Source: Fibrella forsythiae
GTDB lineage: Bacteria; Bacteroidota; Bacteroidia; Cytophagales; Spirosomataceae
Direction of reading: 5' to 3'
NCBI RefSeq assembly: GCF_017353175.1
Contig: NZ_JAFMYW010000006.1
Location: forward strand, 248,001-312,000
Length of the DNA: 64,000 nucleotides
The position numbers and the translations under genes were made by a program. Shown here piece by piece: positions 26,318-34,236 of the stretch. The notes under the pieces were generated by a model. The model was not told the origin of the DNA. It saw only the letters and a program-made list of their open reading frames with translations, and made no database searches. Within the stretch, counting starts at the first letter, position 1; each line of letters starts with the position of its first letter.

Positions 26318-29300
26318 TTAGAAAGTGAGGTTTACGCCGACCGTGTGCAACCGGAAGAAGGGATAGCGACTGGTGATGGCATCGCCGTTAGCCCGGCCTA
26401 CACTACGCGTTACTTCAGGATCCCAGCCGTCTTTGATTTTTGAAACCTCCCACAAATCATTGCCTGAATAATAAATCCGCAACCGCTCCACCCGAATCCG
26501 TTTCGTAATCGCTTGTGGCAATGAGTAGCCCACGACCAGGTTTTTCAGACGGACGTAGGCCCCGTTCTGCACCGACCAGTCTGAAATCTGGTAATTATAG
26601 GCATTGTAGGTCGTGCCGTTCTGACCCGCCGACAACACCGGATATGTCGCGCCGGTATTGGTTGGGGTCCAGGTATCGCCCACCCAGAAATTCGTCTGTC
26701 CCTGGAAGATCGATCCGAAGGGAACACGCCAGTTACCTTCCCGGAAAATGGTCCGCTGGCCCACACCCTGAAAAACAGCCTGAAAATCGAACCCTTTCCA
26801 GTCGGCACCCAGGTTGAGCGCAAAGCTGTAACGCGGGTCATCGCGACCCAGGTACTTCAAATCACCCGGTACGGTTAGTTTACCATCGCCGTTCAGGTCG
26901 CTGAACATGTTATCGCCCAGACGCACACCGGGCACCCGTACCGATCCATCGGCATTGAAAGCACCGATGGGCATGTTTACATTGTTACCTGTCGCCAGAG
27001 ACCGGTAGGCGGTCAGTTGCTCAGCCGTCTGAATCCGCCCAGCGTATTCCAGGCCAAAGTAAGACCCCAGCGAATAGCCTTCTACCGCCCCATTGAAGCC
27101 CTGATTAATGATGTTGGCGCCCCCAAAACTCAGTAACCGGTTCTGATTATCGGTCAGGCTACCCCCAATCCGGTAGTTGAACGAACCAACGTTATCGCGC
27201 CATTGTAGCGTAGCTTCCCAGCCCCAGGTTTTCAGATGGCCAATGTTATCTGATGGTGCAGTTGCTCCCAGCACAGCGGGGTACGTCTGCCTGAGCAGCA
27301 TATTGCGGTTGTGCTTGACAAAGTAATCGAAACTACCCGACAGCTTCCGGTTCAGCACACTGAAATCAAGACCGGCATTCGATGTTTCGACTTGCTCCCA
27401 GGTACGGTTCAGACTAACCAGATCGTTCGTTGGCGCGACGTATACCACCGGGCTGGAACCGATGATGGGAAAACCGGAACTGGTAGCCCCCTGGGTAGCG
27501 GTCACGTTGAGAAGCTGTACATAGTCATACAAACCGATACCACTCTGGTTACCCACACTACCCCACGATGCGCGTAGTTTCAGATCGTTCAGGAAGGTGA
27601 GATTTTGCAGGAATCGTTCCTGCGACAACCGCCATCCACCCGAGAAACCATAGAACATTTTCCAGCGATTGGCCGCACTAAACTTGGACGAACCATCATA
27701 GCGGGCCTGTGCTTCCAGTAAGTATTTTTGTTTGTAGGCATAGTTAAAACGCCCAAAGTAAGAGCCAATAGCGTAGTGGCTTTGCGATTCAAAAACGCTT
27801 TTTGTGGTATTATCACCAATACCCAGGTTCAGAGAGGGCACATTGTCATTGGCAATGTTGGTCGTTCTAGCCCAATATAAATTGGCTTCATCCCGCTCGT
27901 AGTTAGTCCCCACCGTTACCGCTATGTCATGATCCTGGCGGAGCGTTTTCTGATATTCCAGGTAGGCATTCAGGTTGTAATACGCATCCTTGTTAAGCTG
28001 CCGCTGGTAGGTCGAATTGGCTCGCGTCGGGTTATCGGGTGCCTGAATTGTCCCCAGATAGTTGTACCAACTGATTACTTTCGTTTGAATTTTGGTATCC
28101 TGCGACAGCCAGTTATAACCTGCTGTTCCAATCAGGCGCAGGTTGTTCGTTAGATTGTAGCTCAACCGAAAGTTGGTGTAAACGCGGGTATTGTATTCCT
28201 TGTTATCACCCCCCAGTTCTGCCTGCCAATTTGGGCTGTACTGCGTACCCCAGGAGTAGGGTTTTCCGTCAATAGTCGATACCGGAAAACCAGGCTGCTG
28301 GTACTGTCCTAGTATGTTCCCTAATAGAGTAGGCTGAATAATGTCGTTCTTTTCGAGCGAGACATTGGTTTCGAGTTTGAATCGGCTCGAGAACTGGTAG
28401 TCGTGCGTAAAGCGAAGGTTATAGCGGTTGTTTGAGTTATTTCCCCACTGCAACAGGCTACCGTCGTGCAGATACCCGGCGGATACACGGTATCCGGCTC
28501 GTTCGGTCCGGCCAGCTACGCTCAGGTTATGCTGCGTAGAGCTGGCCGTTCCCCACAGTACGTCCGTCCAGTTACCGCCAAAGAAAGTCAGGTCTTTAAC
28601 ATCGCCGAAACCCGGATTCAGTGGGTTTGATGAGGGCGCAACCGTCTGGCCGTTGTAGGTTGTCAAATCAAGATAGCCACTGGCGGGTGGGTTCAGCATC
28701 AACTGCCCCATTTTGTACCACAGGTTAGTCGTCGGCGGTACACCATACCAGTCATTCGTTGTCGCGTCGACCAGGCCCTGGCCAAAGGTTTTAGCATCGA
28801 TCAACTGGGGTTGCAGGCCGATCACTTTCTGCGATGCGGACCCATCATACTGAATAAGTACTTTGCCCGCTTTAGCCCGTTTAGTGGTCACCAGTACAAC
28901 GCCCCCGGCAGCCCGCGCCCCGTAAATAGCCGCAGCCGCATCTTTCAGAAATGACATGTTGTCAATATCGTTGGGGTTGATTGAATTCAGCGCCTGCTGG
29001 TCACTGACCGGCACCCCATCAATGACAATCAGAGGCTCGGTACCATTAGTCGACGTAGCACCCCGAATAGCGAAGTTCCAGTTGGCCCGGCCCGGCGCGG
29101 CTGACGTACGCGTCACGATGACGCCCGGCACCTGCCCTTGCAACGCCGATAATGGATTGTCAACAACGCCCCGGTCCTGAAATACTTTATTATCGATGGT
29201 AGCAATAGCCCCCGTAAGTGTCGCCCGTTTCTGTGAGCCGTAGCCAACCACTACTACTTCGTCCAGCCCGCGCACTTCGCCTTTGAGCTGAACAGTCAGC

Positions 29301-29920
29301 GATGTCAGTTTACCAACTGTCACCTCCTGCCGTTCATAGCCTACAAATGAAAAAACCAGTATGGCGCTCTCGTCTGGTACAGCAATCGAGTATTTTCCAT
29401 TGGCGTCGGTCGTCGTCCCCCGCGACGTGTTTTTGATCGCTACGGTAACGCCAGGTAAAGGTTCGTTCTTTTCATCTGTCACCGTTCCCGAAACGGTTTG
29501 GTCAACAGCCATTTCGGATACGGCTTTTTCCGGCAAGGCTGTGGTGGCCTGGCTCGTGCTGGCACTACGCAGTATAATCTGTGAACCAACTACCTCGTAG
29601 GTGACCTGAAGGGGCGTTAACAGGGAGTTCAGAACGAACGACAACGGCTGACCCTGTACTGATAGATTGACCTTCCGTTCAGATTTAATAACCTGTGGAC
29701 TGTAGATAAATCGAACTGACGCCAGTTTGCCAATCTGTTTGATAGCCTGCTCAACCCGCTGGTTTTCAATCGTGATGGATACGGATCGGTTCAGTACCTC
29801 CTGGCCTTTCCCATCCAGGGCCAGAACCATACTGGAACACCAGATCATCACAAAGATCTGATAGCCTGCTTGTCTCATGATTCTAGAGAAAATCTCTCGT
29901 CGTTTTGTAGTAATTAGCAT
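26318..29920 (-). CDS. susC: SusC/RagA TonB-dependent transporter with STN domain
   Basis: A 1200-aa outer-membrane transporter importing oligosaccharides with energy from TonB. Order: signal region, a secretin/TonB short N-terminal (STN) domain (about 50-120, RVEQAIKQIGKLASVRFIYSP), a carboxypeptidase-regulatory-like beta-sandwich (about 143-225, VSGTVTDEKNEPLPGVTVAIKN), the SusC signature LDEVVVVGYGSQKRATLTGAI, the plug, and a 22-strand barrel ending LHTVGVNLTF. The STN domain implies signalling to the FecR anti-sigma factor encoded next door. The longer start at 29920 is kept because the charged leader before the hydrophobic stretch matches relatives; 29878 is an alternative. Confidence 0.96.
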   Translation of the reverse strand: MLITTKRREIFSRIMRQAGYQIFVMIWCSSMVLALDGKGQEVLNRSVSITIENQRVEQAIKQIGKLASVRFIYSPQVIKSERKVNLSVQGQPLSFVLNSLLTPLQVTYEVVGSQIILRSASTSQATTALPEKAVSEMAVDQTVSGTVTDEKNEPLPGVTVAIKNTSRGTTTDANGKYSIAVPDESAILVFSFVGYERQEVTVGKLTSLTVQLKGEVRGLDEVVVVGYGSQKRATLTGAIATIDNKVFQDRGVVDNPLSALQGQVPGVIVTRTSAAPGRANWNFAIRGATSTNGTEPLIVIDGVPVSDQQALNSINPNDIDNMSFLKDAAAAIYGARAAGGVVLVTTKRAKAGKVLIQYDGSASQKVIGLQPQLIDAKTFGQGLVDATTNDWYGVPPTTNLWYKMGQLMLNPPASGYLDLTTYNGQTVAPSSNPLNPGFGDVKDLTFFGGNWTDVLWGTASSTQHNLSVAGRTERAGYRVSAGYLHDGSLLQWGNNSNNRYNLRFTHDYQFSSRFKLETNVSLEKNDIIQPTLLGNILGQYQQPGFPVSTIDGKPYSWGTQYSPNWQAELGGDNKEYNTRVYTNFRLSYNLTNNLRLIGTAGYNWLSQDTKIQTKVISWYNYLGTIQAPDNPTRANSTYQRQLNKDAYYNLNAYLEYQKTLRQDHDIAVTVGTNYERDEANLYWARTTNIANDNVPSLNLGIGDNTTKSVFESQSHYAIGSYFGRFNYAYKQKYLLEAQARYDGSSKFSAANRWKMFYGFSGGWRLSQERFLQNLTFLNDLKLRASWGSVGNQSGIGLYDYVQLLNVTATQGATSSGFPIIGSSPVVYVAPTNDLVSLNRTWEQVETSNAGLDFSVLNRKLSGSFDYFVKHNRNMLLRQTYPAVLGATAPSDNIGHLKTWGWEATLQWRDNVGSFNYRIGGSLTDNQNRLLSFGGANIINQGFNGAVEGYSLGSYFGLEYAGRIQTAEQLTAYRSLATGNNVNMPIGAFNADGSVRVPGVRLGDNMFSDLNGDGKLTVPGDLKYLGRDDPRYSFALNLGADWKGFDFQAVFQGVGQRTIFREGNWRVPFGSIFQGQTNFWVGDTWTPTNTGATYPVLSAGQNGTTYNAYNYQISDWSVQNGAYVRLKNLVVGYSLPQAITKRIRVERLRIYYSGNDLWEVSKIKDGWDPEVTRSVGRANGDAITSRYPFFRLHTVGVNLTF

Positions 29921-30076
29921 AGAAAGATTGAAAAATACTCGTTTAGGATTGGCACAAAGAATCCCCTTACCCAGTACGTACCTGGATCATTTCACTGCAG
30001 TAAGAGTGGGGGTAAGAAGTATTGGGGGCTCAGGCAGATAGCGCTGTACCAGACAGGCTGACTACCTGATGAAAAG

Positions 30077-30111
30077 TGAACAGGTCAGCCAGTTTCTAAG
30101 TCGCCTGTTCA
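30077..30111 (-). terminator. Hairpin after the FecR gene
   Basis: TGAACAGG (30077-30084) pairs with CCTGTTCA (30104-30111). On the leftward transcript it is followed by a short CUUUUC run, so it could be a weak terminator separating the regulator genes from susC. Confidence 0.4.
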
Positions 30112-30143
30112 TTTGATTGGATATGGCTGATCAACTTAATTCC

Positions 30144-31280
30144 TCATCGGCACCCTTTGCTGTAAACGACTATTTGCGCATCGACGACTTCATATCGTGA
30201 CTCAGTAGCCCGGCAAATTAGGTCGAGCTTCTCGAACAGGGATTCAGCACCAAACTCAGCCGTCAGTTCACAATCGGCCAACAGGTCAGCATCGTAGTTT
30301 ATCTCAATTCCATAAGCGGCCTCTAGTTTTTTGAATACAGTCACAACCGGAGTGTGCTCAAAAGAGAGGGACTGAGGCTGTCCAGCCGGGGTTGACAATG
30401 GTTCAGGAAGTGCGACGAGTGAACGCTCCAGCTGTAGGCCGCTGGTTTGATAAGTCGCCTGTTGATTCGGGGTCAGTATCAGTGCTGGTTCGCTGCCAGT
30501 CATTTCGCCCAGCTTTCCATCGAGCCGCGTCTTAAAAACCGACACTTTCCCTGTCTTGACAATTACTTTAGCTTCCTTGTCATTAGGATAGGCACGGACA
30601 GTAAAGCTGGTGCCGAGCACCTGCGTGGTCAGCTGGTTGGTATACACCATGAACGGTTGTTTCGGCCGACGGACTACGTCAAAGAATGCTTCACCAACCA
30701 GGAACACTTCCCGCTGCTGAGCGGTAAATTTTCGAGGAAAACTGATCTTGCTTCCCTTATAAAGGGTCACTTTGCTGCCATCGGGCAACCGAACTAACTG
30801 ACTGGCATTGCTGGTATTATGAACTTCCTGTAGAGTTCCTGCTTGTTGCTCAATGGTGTGCTGATAGACAGCGATGGGCGTTGTGGGCGTACGCCAGTAA
30901 AAAAAAGCCATCGTTCCCAGCCCAACAACCAGCGTAATGGCGGCGGCGATACGTACCCAGCCCCACCCCGTGTGACGTACTGGTAACGGCACCGACTGTA
31001 GTTCGTCCAGATCCTGCGCTTTTTGCCGGTTAATGCGAATCCGGGCGACCTCACTGGTGAACTCCTCATCAGACAGTTCCTCCTGCGCCTGCTGCATCTG
31101 ACTCACAAACTGCCGGGCAGCCAGTACAAGATCCACTTTATCCGGATTCCGCTGCAGCCACTCGGTCCAGAAAGCCTGATCGGTGGGTGCGTTCTTCAAC
31201 ACCCATCGCCGAAACTGGTCGTCCAGTACAAGCTCTTCAAAGGTATACGTTGTGTAATCAGGCATATAAGCGTCTGACAA
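30144..31280 (-). CDS. FecR-type anti-sigma factor
   Basis: A 378-aa inner-membrane regulator. The N-terminal cytoplasmic part (about 1-105) should bind the sigma factor. One transmembrane helix follows (about 107-130, WVRIAAAITLVVGLGTMAFFYW), then the periplasmic FecR domain (GTLQEVHNTSNASQLVRLPDGSKVTLYKGSKISFP, VFLVGEAFFDVVRRPKQPFMVYTN) and a C-terminal STN-like DUF4974 region (FEHTPVVTVFKKLEAAYGIEINYD). It would pass the substrate signal from the SusC STN domain to the ECF sigma factor. The gene is 185 bp downstream of the sigma gene with a strong hairpin between, so the stoichiometry of the two may be set there. Confidence 0.92.
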   Translation of the reverse strand: MSDAYMPDYTTYTFEELVLDDQFRRWVLKNAPTDQAFWTEWLQRNPDKVDLVLAARQFVSQMQQAQEELSDEEFTSEVARIRINRQKAQDLDELQSVPLPVRHTGWGWVRIAAAITLVVGLGTMAFFYWRTPTTPIAVYQHTIEQQAGTLQEVHNTSNASQLVRLPDGSKVTLYKGSKISFPRKFTAQQREVFLVGEAFFDVVRRPKQPFMVYTNQLTTQVLGTSFTVRAYPNDKEAKVIVKTGKVSVFKTRLDGKLGEMTGSEPALILTPNQQATYQTSGLQLERSLVALPEPLSTPAGQPQSLSFEHTPVVTVFKKLEAAYGIEINYDADLLADCELTAEFGAESLFEKLDLICRATESRYEVVDAQIVVYSKGCR

Positions 31281-31391
31281 TTTCCCTAGTCACAAAGAAG
31301 TAGACAAACACTTTTGACGTATACCCTTTTTTTATAAACTTTTTTTTAGATTTTTTCAGTACCGCCTGCTTCCTGGCTTGGCCGAAAACAT

Positions 31392-31446
31392 AACATCCCA
31401 GCTATCTCTGACCTATCTATAACCGATCAGAGGTAGCTGGGATGTT
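31392..31446 (-). terminator. Strong terminator after the ECF sigma gene
   Basis: A 20-bp stem with one G-U pair (arms 31392-31411 and 31427-31446, 15-base loop) lies just past the sigma stop and is followed on the leftward transcript by a U-rich AUGUUUUC. It should strongly limit readthrough into fecR. Confidence 0.7.
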
Positions 31447-31465
31447 GTGTTTGTACTTTAGTCGA

Positions 31466-32059
31466 TCAGGAAAACAGGCGAACAGGCAGAATAGTCCGCA
31501 GTTGCGCCATGGCTCGGTATAGGAAATTGGCAACCGTTTGTTTTTCGATATCCATCACCTGAGCAATATCATCATTGGTGAGGCCTTCATAAAATTTCAA
31601 AAACACAACTTCCTGTTGCCTTTTTGGTAACTGATCAACGGCTCGCCGCAGGCTTTGCTCAGTCGAGACAAGCATCTCATCGGCAATCCATTTATGATCG
31701 GCAGTTAACTCCTCCGTCGCAATCGTTTCCCATTCCAGCGTTTCATCAGTGCTCAATGGGCGAGCCGAATCACGACGTATCCGGCGAAATAGGTTATTTC
31801 GGAATGCTTTGATCAGGTAGATTGTCACATACGGTGTTTCAACAATGACAGCTCGCCGGTTCCAAAGTTCAAGGAATAAGTCCTGAAGGCAGTCTTTTAT
31901 CAGGTCACGATCTTTAGTGAACCGAGTTGCGTAGTTGAACAGGACCCGATACCGCGCCTGCACCAACTGATCGAAGGCTCGCTCATCACCCGATTTAAAT
32001 CGAATCCAGAGCTGCGCCATTAGCTGTTCATCCGCAGGAATTGACTGATAGTTCGCCAT
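31466..32059 (-). CDS. ECF-type RNA polymerase sigma factor
   Basis: A 197-aa sigma-70 family factor of the FecI/RpoE type. Region 2 is visible in FDQLVQARYRVLFNYATRFTKDRDLIKDCLQDLFLELWNRR and region 4 in AVDQLPKRQQEVVFLKFYEGLTNDDIAQVMDIEKQTVANFLYRAMAQLR. I start at the Met at 32059 (MANYQSIPADEQLMAQLW); the frame is open to 32176 but the extra residues are Cys/Val-rich and unlike the family. Together with FecR and the SusC STN domain it forms the usual Bacteroidota trans-envelope circuit that turns on the transport locus. Confidence 0.92.
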   Translation of the reverse strand: MANYQSIPADEQLMAQLWIRFKSGDERAFDQLVQARYRVLFNYATRFTKDRDLIKDCLQDLFLELWNRRAVIVETPYVTIYLIKAFRNNLFRRIRRDSARPLSTDETLEWETIATEELTADHKWIADEMLVSTEQSLRRAVDQLPKRQQEVVFLKFYEGLTNDDIAQVMDIEKQTVANFLYRAMAQLRTILPVRLFS

Positions 32060-32333
32060 AAATAATTGATATAAAAACGGTTTGCAGCGCTTGAGTACAA
32101 CAGCCACAATCCGGCACGGGCAACAGAATAGAATCACACTGTGATATACCAGATCTACACATACCACTTCTCGCAAAAATACAATTTGAGCAAGATAGAC
32201 GATGGAAGTATCTAATGGGCAAACATAACCCTCTATTCCTCCTGTCTGGATATATTATACTAAAATACCCAGTAAGTGCAAGCCTGCAAGCATTCTACAA
32301 AAGAATAAAGCGTCATCCAGCGCCAATGTACAT

Positions 32334-32357
32334 GCAAACGTTTCCGCAAACGTTTGC
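32334..32357. promoter_or_regulatory. Paired LacI-type operator-like sites
   Basis: GCAAACGTTTCC is followed directly by the perfect palindrome GCAAACGTTTGC. The two 12-mers differ at one position. AAACGTTT-centred palindromes are typical LacI/GalR-family operators. The site is about 275 bp upstream of the ECF sigma start. No LacI-type gene is in the window, so the regulator would be encoded elsewhere. Confidence 0.5.
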
Positions 32358-32757
32358 ATTATGAGATAATGGCTATCAACTATTGAACTATTCCTTTTTA
32401 AAAATGCACAGACCGCCTAACGTATACCTTTTGCTTAGTTAATCGTTAAGTGCATTAATATTGCTATTATCCTATTTGTTCACGCTGCATTATGGGCTAT
32501 AATCCTTACCCTTGATCGGTGTGTAAGGTATGCTTGATTCAACCGCGGAGATAGCGGATAACCGGATGTTAATCGCGCGTTTTCCCTATTCGTAAATACG
32601 GAAGACTGCTAGCCGTTTAAATTGAACTCGCGGTCATAATCATCATTTACTTGATCAGACATGGCTTAGTCGATCACTGTTGTTTTTGCCCGTTATCTTC
32701 ACAGCGTTGTATATCGTATCTAGTACAGTTATAGGCTAGCCAGGCCGAAAATAAAAA

Positions 32758-32794
32758 CCCCTCAAATCACAGCCAGAAGCCATAATTTGAGGGG
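32758..32794 (-). terminator. Terminator of the repressor gene
   Basis: CCCCTCAAAT pairs perfectly with ATTTGAGGGG around a 17-base loop. On the leftward transcript it is followed by UUUUUAUUUU. It lies 140 bases past the repressor stop and closes that transcript. Confidence 0.75.
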
Positions 32795-32909
32795 TGATAT
32801 ACATCAACTGTTGCGCAGTTGTGTATAAACTGTGATCGATACGGGACTATTCGTAAATCAATCTATGTAACTATAAATCTGACACTTAGCTATTAATAGT
32901 AGCCTATGT

Positions 32910-32933
32910 GTTCGGGGATACGTTCGGGGATTG
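32910..32933. repeat. 12-bp tandem repeat at the repressor 3' end
   Basis: GTTCGGGGATAC is followed directly by GTTCGGGGATTG, adjacent to the repressor stop codon. Two mismatches separate the copies. It may be a chance duplication or an attachment or accessory-protein site. Confidence 0.35.
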
Positions 32934-33608
32934 TTATTCAACTCCCCCACCAACAATTTCCAACACCCGCCATATTGAGTTAATATCTTCTCGTTTCACA
33001 TGCACGTATCCAGCTTGCTCATTATCAGCGTACAGGGTTAGATACCCCTTCGTCAGCAAGTCATTCTCCTTTACGCGACGTATCACCAATACACTCCGGT
33101 AACTGACCGCCACAAGAACAGAGTTTAAGTATTCCCAATCTACAATAGGTACAGTACGCGCTAGAAGCACTGTGCTTGGTCGGAAGCTTGGTGACATTGA
33201 ACTATCAGTAACTCTAAATACAACACAATCAGCCAGATTATCCTTATTGTTTTCACGTAGCAAAACAGGGTAAGTTTCGTTATTCATACTAGCGTCATTA
33301 GGTGGTACAATTACCGGCAAGTATATATAAATCAACCCAGTACCAACTACTTCAGCACCACTATTGTGCAATATGGGTAACTTACCTGTCATCAAATAAT
33401 TCGCATTTAAGCGCGGGTAAGCAGTTAGGATTTCCTGTATCGTACCATAGCCTGGCTTGAATTTCCCATTCAGTATATTATAAATCTTCGCATTATCTAC
33501 CCCTATTCGTTTCGCTACCTCGGAGGCAGTAACTTCTAATGCTTTAAACGCTTCCGTGAACCAGTTCACATAATCTGTCTCAGAGATAGAGTTTTGTTTA
33601 TTTTGCAT
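32934..33608 (-). CDS. CI-like repressor: XRE HTH plus S24-type C-terminal domain
   Basis: A 224-aa protein. The N terminus is a helix-turn-helix of the XRE class (VTASEVAKRIGVDNAKIYNILNGKFKPGYGTIQEILTAYPRLNANYLMTG). The C-terminal half resembles S24/LexA-type domains, with DSSMSPSFRPSTVLLA in place of the usual D-S-M-x-P block, so a Ser for self-cleavage may be present. A Lys partner is less clear. It is transcribed divergently from the replication genes, the layout of phage lysogeny modules, and should repress them. An AT-rich repeated motif overlaps its own start codon, consistent with autoregulation. Confidence 0.85.
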   Translation of the reverse strand: MQNKQNSISETDYVNWFTEAFKALEVTASEVAKRIGVDNAKIYNILNGKFKPGYGTIQEILTAYPRLNANYLMTGKLPILHNSGAEVVGTGLIYIYLPVIVPPNDASMNNETYPVLLRENNKDNLADCVVFRVTDSSMSPSFRPSTVLLARTVPIVDWEYLNSVLVAVSYRSVLVIRRVKENDLLTKGYLTLYADNEQAGYVHVKREDINSIWRVLEIVGGGVE

Positions 33609-33651
33609 AATTTATTACGTATTTAGCATAATTAGTTTTACTTTTATGCTG
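33605..33651. promoter_or_regulatory. Divergent control region, AT-rich motif copy 1
   Basis: GCATAATTTATTACGTAT is followed by TTAGCATAATTAG and a further TATGC. It overlaps the repressor start codon and lies upstream of the rightward early genes. Close relatives of this pattern occur at 35974, 41913, 36487 and 51539, all just upstream of gene starts, so it is a candidate operator for the CI-like repressor or a shared promoter. Confidence 0.55.
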
Positions 33652-33689
33652 TTATCAAATCTTTTTAAACCGCAAACTTCACAAAAGTA

Positions 33690-33956
33690 ATGGAGACTAC
33701 AATCCGTGAGCAAAATAAATCACTGCTCAAGGCACTTGTAAAAAATGAGTTCCCTAAAGACTTCAGCTACGCCGAGCGCATAGTAAACCGTATGCGAAAG
33801 AAAGGTCTGATAATTACCCGGCAAATGGTTTACCAAACTGTAGCCGGTAATAGCTACAACGCCCAGATAGCATGGCATGTGATGGTATTGATCCGTGGGT
33901 ACAGAATTTACAATGCACGAATTAACCGCGAACTCCTCAAACTGGCTAACGTCTAA
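33690..33956 (+). CDS. Small early-region protein of unknown function
   Basis: An 88-aa basic protein, the first gene rightward from the repressor. No family is recognised. The sequence is helical and charged (KSLLKALVKNEFPKDFSYAERIVNRMRKKG) followed by ITRQMVYQTVAGNSYNAQIAWHVMVLIRGY, which could be a Cro-like or other DNA-binding helix set. Its stop overlaps the next start (TAATG), so the two are translationally coupled. Position suggests an early regulator; this is inference only. Confidence 0.75.
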   Translation: METTIREQNKSLLKALVKNEFPKDFSYAERIVNRMRKKGLIITRQMVYQTVAGNSYNAQIAWHVMVLIRGYRIYNARINRELLKLANV

Positions 33957-34228
33957 TGCAAACGGCAATTCTGATAGATCGGTCAGAATGGGAGCGCCTG
34001 ACCGAGACTGTGCGACGACTGGAAGAACGTGACCGGTTGCGCGATCAACCAATCCCAAACGATGTTGTACTAAATGTGCATCAAGTAGCAAACCAACTGA
34101 ATATCACAGAAGAGACAGTTCGCCGAGCCCGACGTGAAGGGCGACTGACTGGTTTCAAAATTAATGAGAAAGAGTACGGTTTCTGGCAACATGAGGTAGT
34201 AAGGTACCTTAATCGATACAAACGGTAA
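33956..34228 (+). CDS. HTH protein, excisionase/MerR-like
   Basis: A 90-aa protein whose second half is a winged HTH of the helix-turn-helix_17 (excisionase-like) kind: VHQVANQLNITEETVRRARREGRLTGFKINEKEYGFWQHEVVRYLNRYKR. The first part is a predicted coiled segment (WERLTETVRRLEERDRLRDQ). Such proteins act as excisionases or as small transcription activators in integrative elements. It is coupled to the upstream gene by a 1-base overlap and lies 8 bp before the replication gene. Confidence 0.8.
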   Translation: MQTAILIDRSEWERLTETVRRLEERDRLRDQPIPNDVVLNVHQVANQLNITEETVRRARREGRLTGFKINEKEYGFWQHEVVRYLNRYKR

Positions 34229-34236
34229 CGCGATGT

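Larger units (their letters stand above)
32060..32933. other. Non-coding boundary region between the PUL and the accessory element
   Basis: No convincing gene lies in these 874 bases. The part near the sigma gene should carry its promoter. It contains two LacI-type operator-like sites near 32345, a terminator at 32758-32794 and a 12-bp tandem repeat at 32910-32933. Base composition falls within it, so the edge of the accessory element probably lies here, but I see no tRNA and no certain attachment core. Confidence 0.6.

Noticed and set aside
32400-32900. tRNA gene as integration target
   Set aside because: I looked for a cloverleaf and TTC-type T-loop and found none in this gap.
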